NCBI GenBank assembly: GCA_930367215.1
Contig: OV884056.1
Coordinates: forward strand, 227,345,127 to 227,409,126
Direction: 5' to 3'
DNA: 64,000 nucleotides
Source of the DNA: Pollenia angustigena
Taxonomy: Eukaryota; Arthropoda; Insecta; Diptera; Polleniidae
Shown here: positions 23,810-35,240 of the stretch, one piece after another
Numbering within the stretch: the first letter of the stretch is position 1
Layout of the letters: each line of letters starts with the position of its first letter
The notes under the pieces: generated by a model
The model's input: the letters and a program-made list of their open reading frames with translations, nothing else
What the model was told of the DNA's origin: nothing
The model's database searches: none
Program-made: the position numbers and the translations under genes

Positions 23810-23893
23810 GACTTATACAGTTTGGCCTATCGCACCACGGAAATGATCCGTGAGAATCGCACAAGGAAATGCCTACTGCCAAGTATAAAGTAA
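23810..23893 (+). CDS. candidate 3'-terminal coding exon of an unidentified host gene
   Basis: After a pyrimidine-rich tract and CAG (CTATTTGTGACCTTTTGCAG, ending 23809) a frame of 27 codons runs to a TAA stop at 23891-23893. It encodes DLYSLAYRTTEMIRENRTRK and ends LLPSIK. Codon choice is markedly richer in G and C at third positions (GCC, CGC, ACC, ATC, TGC, CTG) than the AT-rich surroundings, as in conserved fly exons. I do not recognise the protein. The upstream exons are not apparent in this window, so a long intron would have to precede it. The frame relative to the preceding exon is assumed to be phase 0. A transposon fragment is the main alternative. Confidence 0.4.
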   Translation, partial: DLYSLAYRTTEMIRENRTRKCLLPSIK

Positions 23894-24628
23894 ACGAAGA
23901 AAAAATCGAGTATGGTTTTTAAGTAGTGATATATTTTTATACAATGGCGACAAACTACGATTCCTATGATCCGAATAAAACTTTGAAAATATATTAAAAA
24001 AAAGAAGATACAACTGCCATAAAATTTTCATACTACAAAAAATAAGCACATGGACAGAGTAGATGAGATTGCCAAGGCAAAGACATGATAGACATGGCTT
24101 TATCTAATACTTGGCACTTGCATGTATAAATTAAAGAAAGTCCACTGATCAGTTATTATTTCGATGAACAGTGGCTAGATTTTACGTTAATCTAGCACAA
24201 AAAAGAAGTGCTGCTCGTCCTTCGTCATCAATTATTGCATTTATTACAACTGAAGCCCTAGTTGTTTAAAAAAATTCAAAAAAAACTCTTTGCGTTGATA
24301 AAAATGTCACTCACAAGCGGGCACTGTGCCAATTTGGGTACACCCCTTTAATGTTTGAAATATTTTATTTTTAATATTTTATTCGTTTTACTGTTTTCTT
24401 GTATTCTTAATTTAATATAAACAAGGAATTTTCAAAGATTTTATTATCGCTGTGTTTTGGGTTTTAAAGGGTTAAGGAGTATGGTGTAGTATAGTTGAAT
24501 AAAATAACGTTACATTTAGCTATTTTTATCGTTGGAACACTAAAAATATTTTTTCGCAAAAGAAACTAAAAATTAATCATTAATTTTCAACAAAAAAATT
24601 TTGTTATTAACTTCTGCAGTACGTTATA

Positions 24629-25538
24629 TCGGGTGATTTTTTAGCTACTATCTTTTCGGCAACACTGGTTTCAACAGTTGACGCACGTTTCGTGTTTTGT
24701 TTCACTGTCGAACATCTTCAGTTTGGTCTACAATTTACCCATGAATCGTACCGCTTGCAAATTATTGAATTTTGTTATTAAAATGCGTGCTCTGTTAATT
24801 AAGAAAGTTCATCGCGCGCTTCTTTAATTTTATGGTCAGTTTAATCGACCCACTGAAGCGGCTATTCGGTATGTTAATAAGCAGAATTGTCGATTTTGGA
24901 GTGAAGATCAGCCAGAAGCATTGCAAGAGCTACCAATGCATCAGAAAAGGTCACAGTTTGGTGCGGTTTATGGGCTGGTGGCATCATTGGACCGTACTTC
25001 TTCAAAGATGATGCGAATCGTAACGTAAATGTGAATGGTGAGCGCTACTGTGAGATGATATCCAACTTTTTTTGGCCAAAATGCAAGAGCTTGACTTGCA
25101 TGACATGTGGTTTCAACAAGACGGTGCCACATGCCACACAGCACGCTTACCAATGGACTTTTTGAGAGGTGAGTTCAGTGAACATTTTTTTTCACGTTCG
25201 GGACCGGTCAATTTGCCGCCTAGATCGTGCGATTTAACGCCTTTAGACTATTTTTTGTGGGGCGATGTTAAAGCTCATGTCTATACACACATGACCGCTT
25301 CAATTGACGCATTGGAAGACAACATTGAAGCATTTATTCATGAGATACCGGCCGAAATGTTGGAAAGAGTATGCCAAAATTGGACTTAGCGGATGGACCA
25401 TTTGAGGCGCAGTCACGGTCAACATTTGCATGAAGTAATCTTCAAACATTAAATTATTATTCAAATAAATAATTCACGCATTTTTCTGAATTGTATGTGT
25501 TTTTTTAACTTTCCTATAGCTCTTAAAAAATCACCCTT
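24629..25538 (+). mobile_element. DD41D (rosa-type) mariner relic, copy 1
   Basis: The ends GGGTGATTTTTTA / TAAAAAATCACCC are flanked by TA. Inside, 25072-25389 encodes the C-terminal catalytic part: MWFQQDGATCHTAR (second Asp), then PPRSCDLTPLDYFLWGDVKAHVY (third Asp in PLDYF; shown as two joined phrases). Forty-one residues separate the two Asp, which fits the DD41D spacing of rosa-type elements. The N-terminus (from about 24740) retains fragments of the helix-turn-helix region (KKVHRALL, FNRPTEAAI) with stops. The stretch with the first catalytic Asp is deleted between 'gctattcgg' and 'tatgttaataag' near 24869. The element is inactive. Confidence 0.85.
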
Positions 25539-25540
25539 TA

Positions 25541-26665
25541 TTTTCAAAATCTTAAACATAAGTCTGCTAATCCAATAACTCTATTTACTTAAGATTTCAA
25601 TCTATTGTTTTAATTATAAATCAAGGCAATGACTAGCAATTAATATTTGTATAAATTTTTTTTTAGTTGGAAAATACCTTTCTCAACTTTATACTTTTAT
25701 TCTAACAACAATAAATCAAGCACATTATTCATTAGATCATTATTGTGTGTTAATAATTTTGATACCATTATAAATTAATGCAAAATGCCTTTGTCTCCTT
25801 AAAAAAAAACTTTCATGATTAATTTTTATCTTAAGGAAAATCCCAGTTAAAAAAACAAACATAAAAAATTACCAATTTAAATTTTTTTTTTAAATTAAAT
25901 TTGTTTCGAAATCTAATAATAATTTAAAATCATTGTTTTTTTAATAAATTTTTGTTTAAATAATGCAATTGTAAAATCAAATTTTACACACAAAGAAAAC
26001 TGTTGAATTGCCATCAGAAAAATAAACTGAAATTTATTTTTTTTAAACATGCATACGTACGTAATACGTATAAAAATTTTTAAGAAAATTTTCTTAAGCT
26101 GTACATTTATGCCAGCCAATTCTTTTAAGCAAGTAGAAATTAAACGTTCAATTAATTACAGCTTTTGACATTAATTTTAAATCGAAACTTTCGTCGAATA
26201 ATCCTGGGTAATAGAAAACGAAGTTCCCGTTTTTAATGAGAAAGCTATTGATTTTTAATGGTTTCTTAGTGCTATAAAAATAAAAGAAATGTTGATAATA
26301 AGTTTTTTAAAACAGGTGGGGCAAATTTTTTTAATGTTTTCGTATCATTAGATTAGTATAACAAACCCCGGCCTCGCGAACTTAAACTTCTCACTACGAG
26401 ATTTCTAAGCTTAGAATTTCAAAATTCGCGATTATAAAGTTCGGGATTTTAAAATTCCGAATTCGGAATTCAAGATTTAAAAGATTCAGGACTTTCCCAA
26501 AGTATTAATTTTTATTTATTAATTATCTCGTTCCAGAACTTGACAGCAATGCAGCCAACAACTAATTAATTAAAATAACAAAAAGTGTCACAATGTACAT
26601 AGAACATAGACACTCCACCCCGTTCATAGACGTTATGACACTTTTTGGTGTGCGATAACGCCCTA
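25541..26665. other. AT-rich, no gene; AATTCGG word cluster at 26370-26480
   Basis: The stretch 26370-26480 repeats variants of AATTTCAAAATTCG and AATTCCG. Otherwise I see nothing. Confidence 0.4.
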
Positions 26666-26672
26666 AACATAC

Positions 26673-27055
26673 CGTTAGCTAAAATGCAAAAAGGCGTAAC
26701 TAACAAAAATATAATTTTACAGGAGAAGCAAAAAACTTTATTAAATGAAAACCATAAACATGTTAAAAAAGATGCATTGATAAGTATTCCATGAAATTCT
26801 TTAAACAAATTTCAATGGAAACCATTTCATTATATTTTGTTGAAAAAAAAAATGGTTGATTACGTAATTTTTCATTTATAAAATAAACACTCTTGTAGTT
26901 CCTTTTCTTTGTTTTTTGTTAATAAAAGCACAATTGCTGATCGCAGAAGTGTAAAATTTTGTGAAGACATGTAGTTCAATGGGATTCATGATAAGCAATC
27001 AAAAACACGGATTTGAATTTTTTGCTAGTTTCGCCTTTTTGCATTTTAGCTAACG
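26673..27055. mobile_element. MITE family D, copy 1 (383 bp)
   Basis: The ends CGTTAGCTAAAATGCAAAAA...GGCG are inverted repeats of about 27 bases. The flanks are ATAC (26669-26672) and ATAT (27056-27059). The whole body matches 61820-62207 in the same orientation. Confidence 0.85.
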
Positions 27056-27415
27056 ATATAAGTTTTGAATTTTATAATAATTTTATTAAACGGTTGAAAA
27101 AAAGCTGCGCTACGGTCGTAACATTCCCAAAACATTAAATAATATAAAAATATCGGTTAATTAGGGACTAAGTTAAGTTGACTTTAAATCTATATACAGG
27201 GTGGAGCATAAGTACCGTTCTGACTTATTCAATGAATTTTATTTAAGGTTGCATTTATTTAAACTAAAATTATAGTTTACAACTTTGTTCCCATTATCTT
27301 TTAATTATAATACCATTCAAATGGCGTTCATTGTTTGCTGGGACCTGACGTGCTCTAGACGTGCTGTGTGCGCCGTGCTGTGGCTCCAACTTGTTGGATG
27401 GAATCTCAGTGGGTG

Positions 27416-27574
27416 CACGTAAAGAAAAAACATGTTTAAATATGATCACCTCCAACCACAATTTGGTTATCGCTGACAATAATATGTTTATAATAAACAT
27501 AATATGCTTAAAATTTTCTTTAAAAATAGTTTGGTTGGAGGTGACCATATTTAAACATGTTTTTTCTCTGGGTG
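27416..27574. mobile_element. palindromic MITE, 159 bp
   Basis: AAAGAAAAAACATGTTTAAA (left) and its complement (right) extend through TATG(A/G)TCACCTCCAACCA, giving inverted repeats of about 40 bases around an 80-base centre. A half-copy lies near 12605-12655. Confidence 0.7.
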
Positions 27575-28229
27575 TGAATTTGATGTTCGACAATTATTCT
27601 TAGATTTTGGGTGCACAATATTCAGCAATTTTGTTTATTCCCGTGACCATTGAGATGAAAACGGACCTGATCCCTCATGTTGTCTCGTTTCCTTTAAACA
27701 ATTTTTAATGAAAAAATAATTCAAAAGATCTGCGCCAAGATCGTCGCAGTCGTAATCGAGTGACTTTGATCGAAATTTTACTTTTTGAAACCGTCCCATT
27801 CGTTATCAGAAAACCTCTATCGAAATTTGACATTATGTCATATGATAAGGAGTAGTCAATCGAATGCCTTCACTCGAAACGTCATTCGATAGGTTAAGAA
27901 CTTTCGTAAAAATATTTAATTGTTGTTGTGTAAACTCAATTTTTGGAATAATTATTAGAGTTCTTCAACAAATAGCTAAAAATGTAAGTATTAAACTTTT
28001 TCCAGCAATAAGAAAAAAATTAAAACATTCAGTTTTGCAATTTTTCGCAAATTTTAATCATGTTTGCGATAGAAGCGAGTTTTGTATTGTAAGTTTTTTT
28101 AGTCTTTGCAGCTTTAACGATTTTTAATAAATAGTAGACTTTGCTATTATGCCGCTGTTAGCAATTTTTTGCGAACTTCCCCTAATTTAGCAATTTTTAC
28201 AGAATTTTTTCCATTTCTTATACTTTTAT

Positions 28230-28517
28230 TAGGGGAAAAGGAGACGGTTGAGCACTTGATATGCTACTGTCCGGCACTCGTGCACTCCAGGGCGAACTGT
28301 CTGGGAGATCATTATTTTCAAGATCTCGGGGAAATCTCTGGAATTGGGAAATCTCCTGGCATTCGTCAAGAGATCGTGGGGTACTCTGGAAACCATCACA
28401 TCTGACTGACCTTTTTACTGACTTTCTTCTGCGGGTTATCGTACAATGTGGTAACGCTGGGGACCTATCTGGTCTATGCGGGGTCTTTGTGACCGGCCAC
28501 TCTAACCTAACCTAACC
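28230..28517 (+). mobile_element. 5'-truncated LINE tail with 11-bp target duplication
   Basis: The insert is bounded by TATACTTTTAT on both sides (28219-28229, 28518-28528). Its 5' part encodes EKETVEHLICYCPALVHSR, the Cys/His motif found near the C-terminus of Jockey/R1/Loa-group ORF2 proteins (E-T-x-E-H-L-x-C-x-C-P). It ends in 'actctaacctaacctaacc', a short-repeat tail rather than poly(A). It is dead on arrival. Confidence 0.85.
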
Positions 28518-28540
28518 TATACTTTTATGAACTTTTAATC

Positions 28541-28720
28541 AAGTCCGAAAATCCCGTGATTTCAAATCACGTGCTTTTGAAATCACACGTGTGATTTTGT
28601 GGTGTTTTGAAACACATACCGTTGTTGTGTTTCTCGGTGTGCTTTCTGCAAATATCACACGTGTGATTATAGTAAGCACATGTGATTTGAAATCACGTGA
28701 TTTGAGTTAAAGTGATTTTC
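28541..28720. repeat. palindromic element built of ATCACGTGAT words
   Basis: The left half (CCCGTGATTTCAAATCACGTG, ATCACACGTGTGATT) is mirrored by the right half (ATCACACGTGTGATT, ATTTGAAATCACGTGAT). It is a compact MITE-like palindrome. Exact ends are uncertain. Confidence 0.65.
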
Positions 28721-29019
28721 AGAACAGGCCTGTATTTTATGGATTGTTCGAATTATTAAAAATGTTTTTTGTTAATTGTTGACATTTTGTTTTTTTTTTA
28801 ACCGATTTTAGGGTTTGTTTCCAAGTTTGCTATTTTTTGTGAATTTAAGAAATATTTGCGATAGCAGTGATTTTTTCTATAAGTTTTCTGATTCTTTACA
28901 GCTTAAGCAATTTTTAATAATAATAGACTTTGCTTTAATTCCGCTGTTTTTGCGAATTTCCGCTAAATTAAAATTTTTTATCGAATTTTTGCCATTTTTT
29001 GACTTTTAATCAATTTAGT

Positions 29020-30430
29020 GGCTTGTTTGATATATTGAAAGCTTTCGCGAATATTCGCTATTTTTGCAAATTTTCTAAATTTGTCAAATTGTTCCGAATT
29101 TCTATAGTTTTTCAAATTTTCGCAATTTTTGCGTTTTACCATAAATAAACCGAAGTCATCTATTTTATAGAACAATATCAACACTGTTGATATATATGGG
29201 GCATAAATAGCCTTATGCTATTAGTATACAAGCATAAGAATGTATTACATTTTTTTAACAAATTTCGATTCGAAAGCTTTCGAATGCCGCAATACTGTTT
29301 ATGATACGTCACGAAGTTTTATTATATTCGAAGGTTCATTCGAACACGTGTGCGACGATTTGGGCCCTGTTTTATTAAAACAAGTGTTGAAAATTCTCAT
29401 TTGTTTCTGCTCTGCAAAATTTATATTTAAAAACGCCTACATGATGTCGTCTAAGTAGTTTGGACACCTTTTATTTGTTTTTATAATACTCTAGTTTGGT
29501 TTGGTAAATAAATTACAAAGCTTATATACCCATACCGAAATAATTAAACGTTTAATTTCGATACCGAAGTGTATTTCGGTTGCCAACCTTGTTAAAGATC
29601 GTACCAAAACATTAAACTCAAGTATGTTTATTTCCGCAGGAAGGTCTACTCTTTGTCACGTTGCGTCACCAAGTATTTGAAATGGTTTCTCAAAGAATAA
29701 TTTATATATAACTTAATTTTTTTGTATTTTGGTGAAAATGCAATATTAATTGCTTGGTGGCGTAACGTGACACTTTTGTTGAAGTGTTCATACACGATAG
29801 TAATGGGTCCAGATACAAAATTCATAAAATTGTCTGATAAATTATTTATAATATTCCTTATGTATATGAAATATCTGAGCTCAGTTTGGTCCTTCGGCAA
29901 GGAAATTCAATTATTTGCCTGTAACTATGTCATTTATAAACCGATTTTTATTAATTTTTTTTAAGCCAGTTGTTCTTGATCCGATTTGGGGTAATGAAAA
30001 TAGTAAACTATTCCGGTATATATTTAAAATAATTGCATAACAACCTGGCCTCTATCATACATATTTTGAGTCCTGGGAAAACCTATTTCAACGTACAACT
30101 GACGGACCGGCATACGGACATCATTTAAGCAGTTGTCTATTATTAGGGTCCATAACATACTTTATAAAGTCTGAGAATAATATTGCAAACGGAATGACAA
30201 ACTGGTTTAAAAAAGCACTTACATACATACCTGTGGTGAAGAGTATAAGAATTATTGGCATTTTTCTAAATTGTGGACTTCAACAAAATAAAACTGTGTA
30301 GCACAACGTTAAGAATAGGTTTGATTTCAAGTCATTTTAGATTCACAAAAAATATTAAAACTATTATTTTTGTATTCTCCTTGGTACATGTAAAACTTTT
30401 TAATGTGATTAAATTCAATATTGTAAGTCT
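29020..30430. other. AT-rich, no gene; small inverted repeat and mini-me debris
   Basis: Near 29656-29672 and 29754-29771, GTCACGTTGCGTCACC is mirrored imperfectly as GGTGGCGTAACGTGAC. Around 30140-30245 there are degenerate mini-me phrases. Two overlapping opposite-strand frames (29646-29964) look like chance. Confidence 0.4.
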
Positions 30431-30437
30431 GTATATA

Positions 30438-31867
30438 CAGAAAAAATCAATGTAAAATCGTCGAAAATAAGGTTGATTTTCCGTTTTCGGAAGAGATTTT
30501 GCTTCATCCCAACAAACACGAAGTCAAACCTTTGATATGAAATGACTTTATCATTTGACACCGAACACAATTCTCAAACGTTTTTCAATTCTTTGATTTA
30601 ACATTTAAATTCAAATTGATAATGAATTCAAAATAAACATTTGATATCAAATGTTTTATCAATTTGATGTCAAATGTTAAATTCAAACCAAAAATAAACT
30701 TGGCAACACTAAAGCGAAAAAAGCATTAAAAATGCCGCTTAAAGTTAAATTTTTTAGTTTGTGGTTACATGTGTTTTACTATTAAAAATAAACTTTAATA
30801 TAAAGTGAACAGTTTATTTCTTGTGAAAATTATAAATTATTTGTGATTAATTCCAATGATTAAGAATACAAAAAAAGGAAAATAAAACGGGAAAGTGAAG
30901 AAAGTTTGTTGAACGATCGCGGTGCTACAATCCTCAAAATAAAAGGGAGCCAATGTCGTCTTTGCAAGAATTAGAGGACGGAAAGAACCTAAGTTCATCT
31001 TTTATCTATTTTGCCGAATGTTTATCTCACAGTTATTTAAATAAATAATGAATTTAAATTAAAACAATAAAATATTTTTATTTATGTTCCACATTGTATT
31101 AATATCCATATTTGAAAAATGTTTGAGAATTACGTTTTTGTTGAGAATGCTATGATTTCAAATGATTTTCAAATTAGTATCAAACGTTTGTCGACTGAGA
31201 AAACGTTTGATTTCAAATCATTTTCAATTTGAAATCAAAGCTCCGGGTTTGTTGGGATAGTTACTTCATGTTAATTCAACATGATTTTACAATAACTTGC
31301 GAACAAAATTTTTTCTTCAAACTTCATTTATATTAAATAACAATCCGAATCACGTTGAGTAAAAGTTATTTCCAGTTGAAACAACGTGAATTTCATGTAG
31401 AAACAAATTGGGTTGAGTGTGATATAACAGTGAGAAGAAGGCTTCAGAGACAACATTTGCATTTATTTAAGAATAATTCAAAACACTTACCACTGTAACA
31501 CATGTTTCACCTATTTTGCATTCCCCTTTGTTAACAGTGTTCGTCATTATTCTACTGTAAAAACTTGATGTACTATTTAACTAAATAATTTTAACTAAAA
31601 GAATACGGGAATTTTCTTCTTTTTATAACATATTTTAAACATGAAAATAAAAAAAGTATGTTTTTCTTTTTATGGTATTGTTTTTTTTTTCTATACAAAA
31701 CAAGTTAACTAGGTTTTTATGGTTTCAAATATTGAACAATGTTATTTTAACATTTTTTTATTTAAAATTAATTAAAAACAATGGAGTCCATACTTTTGCA
31801 GAAATTTACTATGATTTTTAATCAACATTGCGCCATGTTAATTTAACATTGACATGTTTTCTGTGTG
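30438..31867. mobile_element. TA-flanked inverted-repeat element, hosting another
   Basis: The left end CAGAAAAAATCAATGTAAAAT pairs with the right end (reverse complement CACACAGAAAACATG..TCAATG). TA flanks both. The right third (31737-31867) recurs at 34895-35081, so at least one more partial copy lies beyond the next element. A nested element sits at 30508-31256. Confidence 0.45.
30508..31256. mobile_element. MITE with CCCAACAAAC ends, 749 bp
   Basis: The terminal repeats CCCAACAAAC / GTTTGTTGGG are flanked by AT on both sides. The subterminal regions are filled with TTTGAT(A/T)TCAAATG-type palindromes (30526-30680 and 31140-31240). No coding capacity was found. Confidence 0.7.
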
Positions 31868-32280
31868 TAAGTGCATACACACAAACATACATACCCAGCG
31901 GGAAAAAAAGGAGTACGGGGGCCTTCCAGAAGGCCTCTGTACCCCTTCTTTTGGATAAACAAGGCCTTCTCGCTCCATTCCATACTCATATCTTTTTTAC
32001 ACGCGTTGTCATTGCGGAGAAGGCCTTCCGCTTTCCTTTCTTCCCCAGAGCTTCTTAAAGGCCTTCAAATAAATGGCTCTTAGAAGGCTTTCCAGAGAAT
32101 GACTTTGAAAAGGCCTTAGCAAAGAGGTTATCTTGAAGGGTTTTTAAGAAAGGTATGTTAAAAGGCCTTTCAATTAATGGCTCTTAAAAGGCCTTTCAGA
32201 CCATCCTTCTACAAATGCATTAAAGGTCATATTGAAGGGCTATCAGTCTAAAACATTAAGGAATATTTCCTTACAAATGA

Positions 32281-32515
32281 AATTAGAAGACTGAATAGGC
32301 TTCATGTACATATCAGATCTCCAATATATAAAATGAAACAACACTTAACTTTTTATATTTGTATACCTATTTTACAAACGTATGTTTATATATTTTATTA
32401 AACTTATTGTGGTTTAATAACACATGTGATACCTATTTTTGCTATTGAAATAATCAAATTTGCTTAATATTGTAAGATAGATTGTAAATAAAAGTATACC
32501 TATAAAAAAAAAAAA
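32281..32515 (+). mobile_element. 3' end of the Jockey-type LINE (second copy)
   Basis: 'ttagaagactgaataggc' and 'tgcttaatattgtaagatagattgtaaataaaa' parallel 3465-3485 and 3590-3628 of the first copy. It ends in an A-run at 32503-32515 and has no coding sequence. Confidence 0.65.
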
Positions 32516-32681
32516 CTTTTAAGCACAAGTACCTATCTTCCTTAATGGACAAAACTCAACTAAAATGACTTACATTTATTGTTTTTATTTTGTATTTTAA
32601 TATGCACCTAAGTACTTTGTTAATATGTTTTTATAACGGGATCTGAATTCTTTCGCTTTGGCAACTAAAATGATTTACAAC

Positions 32682-34113
32682 CAGTGTTACCACCAGCAAG
32701 ATTCAAAATTACACTTGAGATGAAGCAAAATTACCCGATTTAAATTAAATTACACCTGATATAAAATTTAAGTTTTATTTAATAAAAAGACATTTACAAA
32801 GAAGCAAAAACACAACAAACTCATCAAAACAAGATCAATATTAGTCAAACTGTTTATTTTATTTAAATTAACAAAAATAACATTGAAGACTTAAAAAAAA
32901 TTAATAAAACATAAAATAAAACTGCTAAAATAATGAGTTTAACTTCCACATTTGGTTGATATATCTTGGTAAGGTTTAAAATGTTCCTTGTCATTGCTTT
33001 ATAATGGATGCTTTTTAGCCCCATAGAGCTTACGAAAGGTAAGCTGTCAAACGTACTGTCATACTATTTTCACTTTTTGATCAAGCACATAATCATGAAT
33101 AGATTCATGCTTGAATAACGCCACCAAATTATCCAAATATACTTTGAAAATCAGCCATCGATTTTCGCAACTTAAAGGTGACTTCATGATTTAAATGACG
33201 CAACTTTTGTTCACAAATTAAGGCGATGTGTTGATTGCGAGAAAATAAACAGCCAATTAGACTTCAAGGCCGTGCGATGTGACACTTATTGATTGTTTTC
33301 CGTAGGGCTGTGAAGTCAGTGGTTAATGCTGATAAACTAGCAACAATCGGTGTCTTGAAGGTCAACATTGTTCATTTTATTCGAAAAAGAGAAACACAAT
33401 TGGACGTCTGCAATGCGTTTCGTCAAGGACATGCGCGGTGTCTATTTGTTTTAAATCAGTTTCAAATCGTAATGCCGTGTATCAATCTGCGATTAAAATT
33501 AATTTTTTTTTTTGTGTTGTCTACCATTTTAAGTTTCATGGTCTTAAAAAATACCCTTTATACCTTATTTAGTAAACAAAATGCCTGCAGAGTTTTATAC
33601 AACTGTCCCTTTCGTAATTCAGTTTTACAACTGTAAAGGGCGTTAAATATTCTTTAAACTAAAGCATTAAAAAGTAGCAAGATAGAAATAAAATAAATTA
33701 TATTTTGCAATATTGGAAACATATCTTCCCCCAGGCAAGTTTTTAGTTTGAATAACTTTTTTCAATAAACTTCAGGTTCTAAATCACTATGATAGGCATC
33801 TTTATCCAAATCTTAGGTTCCATCTTGCGACATTCATTACCAAACATTTGAAAATATATGTATGTTTAATGATTGAAGTCGTTTCTTAAAAAGAAACCGA
33901 GACTTTGGTTCAGAAGGCTGTGCATTTCTTAGCAACAATATTTAAAATGAAATAAATGTCATCACTGAAATCGAATCTTGATTTTATTTGGGCATCTGAA
34001 GTAAAAATTTCAAATTACACCTGAATTACACCTAAGAGAAATTACTAACGCTCTACCCACGACCGTAAAAATTATACCAAATTCGGGTAATTACCCACAA
34101 AGTGGCAACACTG
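32682..34113 (-). mobile_element. hAT element, 1432 bp, degenerate interior
   Basis: The ends CAGTGTTACCAC and GTGGCAACACTG are inverted repeats of hAT type, with an exact 8-bp duplication TTTACAAC on both sides (32674-32681, 34114-34121). The phrase AATTACCCGA is repeated near both ends. The minus strand of 32930-33480 has broken open stretches (such as SLIGCLFSRNQHIAL) that may be transposase remnants, but no hallmark hAT motif could be confirmed. Confidence 0.85.
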
Positions 34114-34328
34114 TTTACAACATATGTTACTTTGTTTTTGTAAAGGGATCTGAATTCTTTTGCTTTTGCTTGTGCAAAAAAAAAACAAAACAAAAAATGT
34201 TACTCCTTCTTTTCTCGCTTCTCATACCAAAGAGCCGAGGCCTTCTATGAGGCATTCTTTAGCAGTTACGTAAGAACAGTAATAAAATCAAAAAATAATT
34301 AGTATTGTGGTTATTTTGTTGAACTATT

Positions 34329-34740
34329 TATGGTTTTTAATCCAAATTTTTAATATTCTTAATTAGGCTTAAGTTCATTAAATTTAATTTTTTATTAAAT
34401 TATTTTTATGAAGAAAGGAATTTTACAACATGAAAATCTATTAAAATTGTTATTGATAATCTTTCATTCTTGACGTGGCTCGGGCTCGAACCCTGGCCGG
34501 CAGGTTACCATGACATGTTTCGATCGCTCTCGAGGAGATCGAGTGGTTGCGATCGAAACATGTCATGGTAACCTGCCGGCCAGGGTTCGAGCCCGAGCCA
34601 CGTCAAGAATGAAAGATTATCAATAACAATTTTAATTGATTTTCATGTTGTAAAATTCCTTTCTTCATAAAAATAATTTAATAAAAAATTAAATTTCATG
34701 AACTTAAGCCTAATTAAGAATATTAAAAATCAAAAAATTT
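34329..34740. mobile_element. head-to-head pair of tRNA-derived SINEs (palindrome of about 400 bp)
   Basis: Two copies of SINE family S1 face each other around a centre at 34538. The arms (34348-34527 and 34549-34728) match with about two differences in 180 bases. The 21-base spacer is asymmetric. The right copy shows A-box-like GAGTGGTTGCG (34541-34551) and B-box GGGTTCGAGCCC (34583-34594); the left copy is its mirror. Bodies end with 'attaaaaat', and the left copy keeps the further 'ttggattaaaaacca' end seen at 21540-21560. Confidence 0.85.
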
Positions 34741-35240
34741 TTTAAGCAGGCCTTTAAAATGGCCTGAAGTAAGAAGGTCTTCTGAGTTTTCCCGCTGGGT
34801 ATGTTCCTACAACTATACTTATGTAAGTATGTATGCATTTAACAAGATAAACTTTTGATTTTAATATAAAACAGGTTTTTATGTATTCAATATTAAACAA
34901 TGTTATTTTAACAGTAAATAATATAAAATAAACGTGATTTAAGGTTATTATAATATTTTTCATTTAAAATTAATCTGAAATAATGGTAAATTTTAATAAA
35001 GGCCATACTTTTGCAGAAATTTACTATGTTTTTAATCAGCATTTCGCCATGTTAATTTAACATTGGTATTTTTTCTGTGTGTATTGTTTATGTGTAACAT
35101 TTTTGTACTTATTTTATTGTTTAATAATTTCTAAATAGACAATCCCTTGAAAAAGTCGACGAACAATCGACGAAACGTCGGGAACACAATACTGTAAATA
35201 AAAATTTAATATTATTCACTTTGAAGAAATTTAGGCCCTA

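Larger units (their letters stand above)
28060..29010 (+). repeat. direct duplication of a segment of about 150 bp
   Basis: The run from 'gcgatagaagcgag...' through 'agactttgctattatgccgctgtt' to 'acttttatgaacttttaatcaa' (28066-28541, after removing the LINE at 28230-28517) matches 28857-29015. Copies are moderately diverged. Confidence 0.6.
31894..34799. mobile_element. large inverted-repeat element with AAGGCCTT subterminal arrays
   Basis: CCCAGCGGGAAAA (left) and TTTTCCCGCTGGG (right) are exact inverted ends flanked by TA. About ten AAGGCCTT(C) words lie in the first 370 bases, with a few near the right end (34235-34260, 34745-34785). Three later insertions account for much of the length: a LINE tail (32281-32515), a hAT element (32682-34113) and a SINE pair (34329-34740). 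The original body is therefore about 0.8-0.9 kb. Confidence 0.7.

Noticed and set aside
28500..28518. Telomeric TTAGG-type repeat (ctaacctaacctaacc)
   Set aside because: Only three units, and they form the 3' tail of a LINE insertion bounded by an 11-bp target duplication.
29646..29964. Overlapping frames on both strands
   Set aside because: AT-rich chance frames around a small imperfect inverted repeat.
33289..33636. 115-codon open frame on the plus strand
   Set aside because: It lies inside the hAT element on the strand opposite to the more likely remnants, with no motif or codon bias.
35150..35200. Third hammerhead ribozyme (ttgaaaaagtcga...tcgacgaaacgtc)
   Set aside because: Stem II and GAAA are present, but the CTGATGA core is changed at two positions (TTGAAAA). 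At best it is a dead relic.
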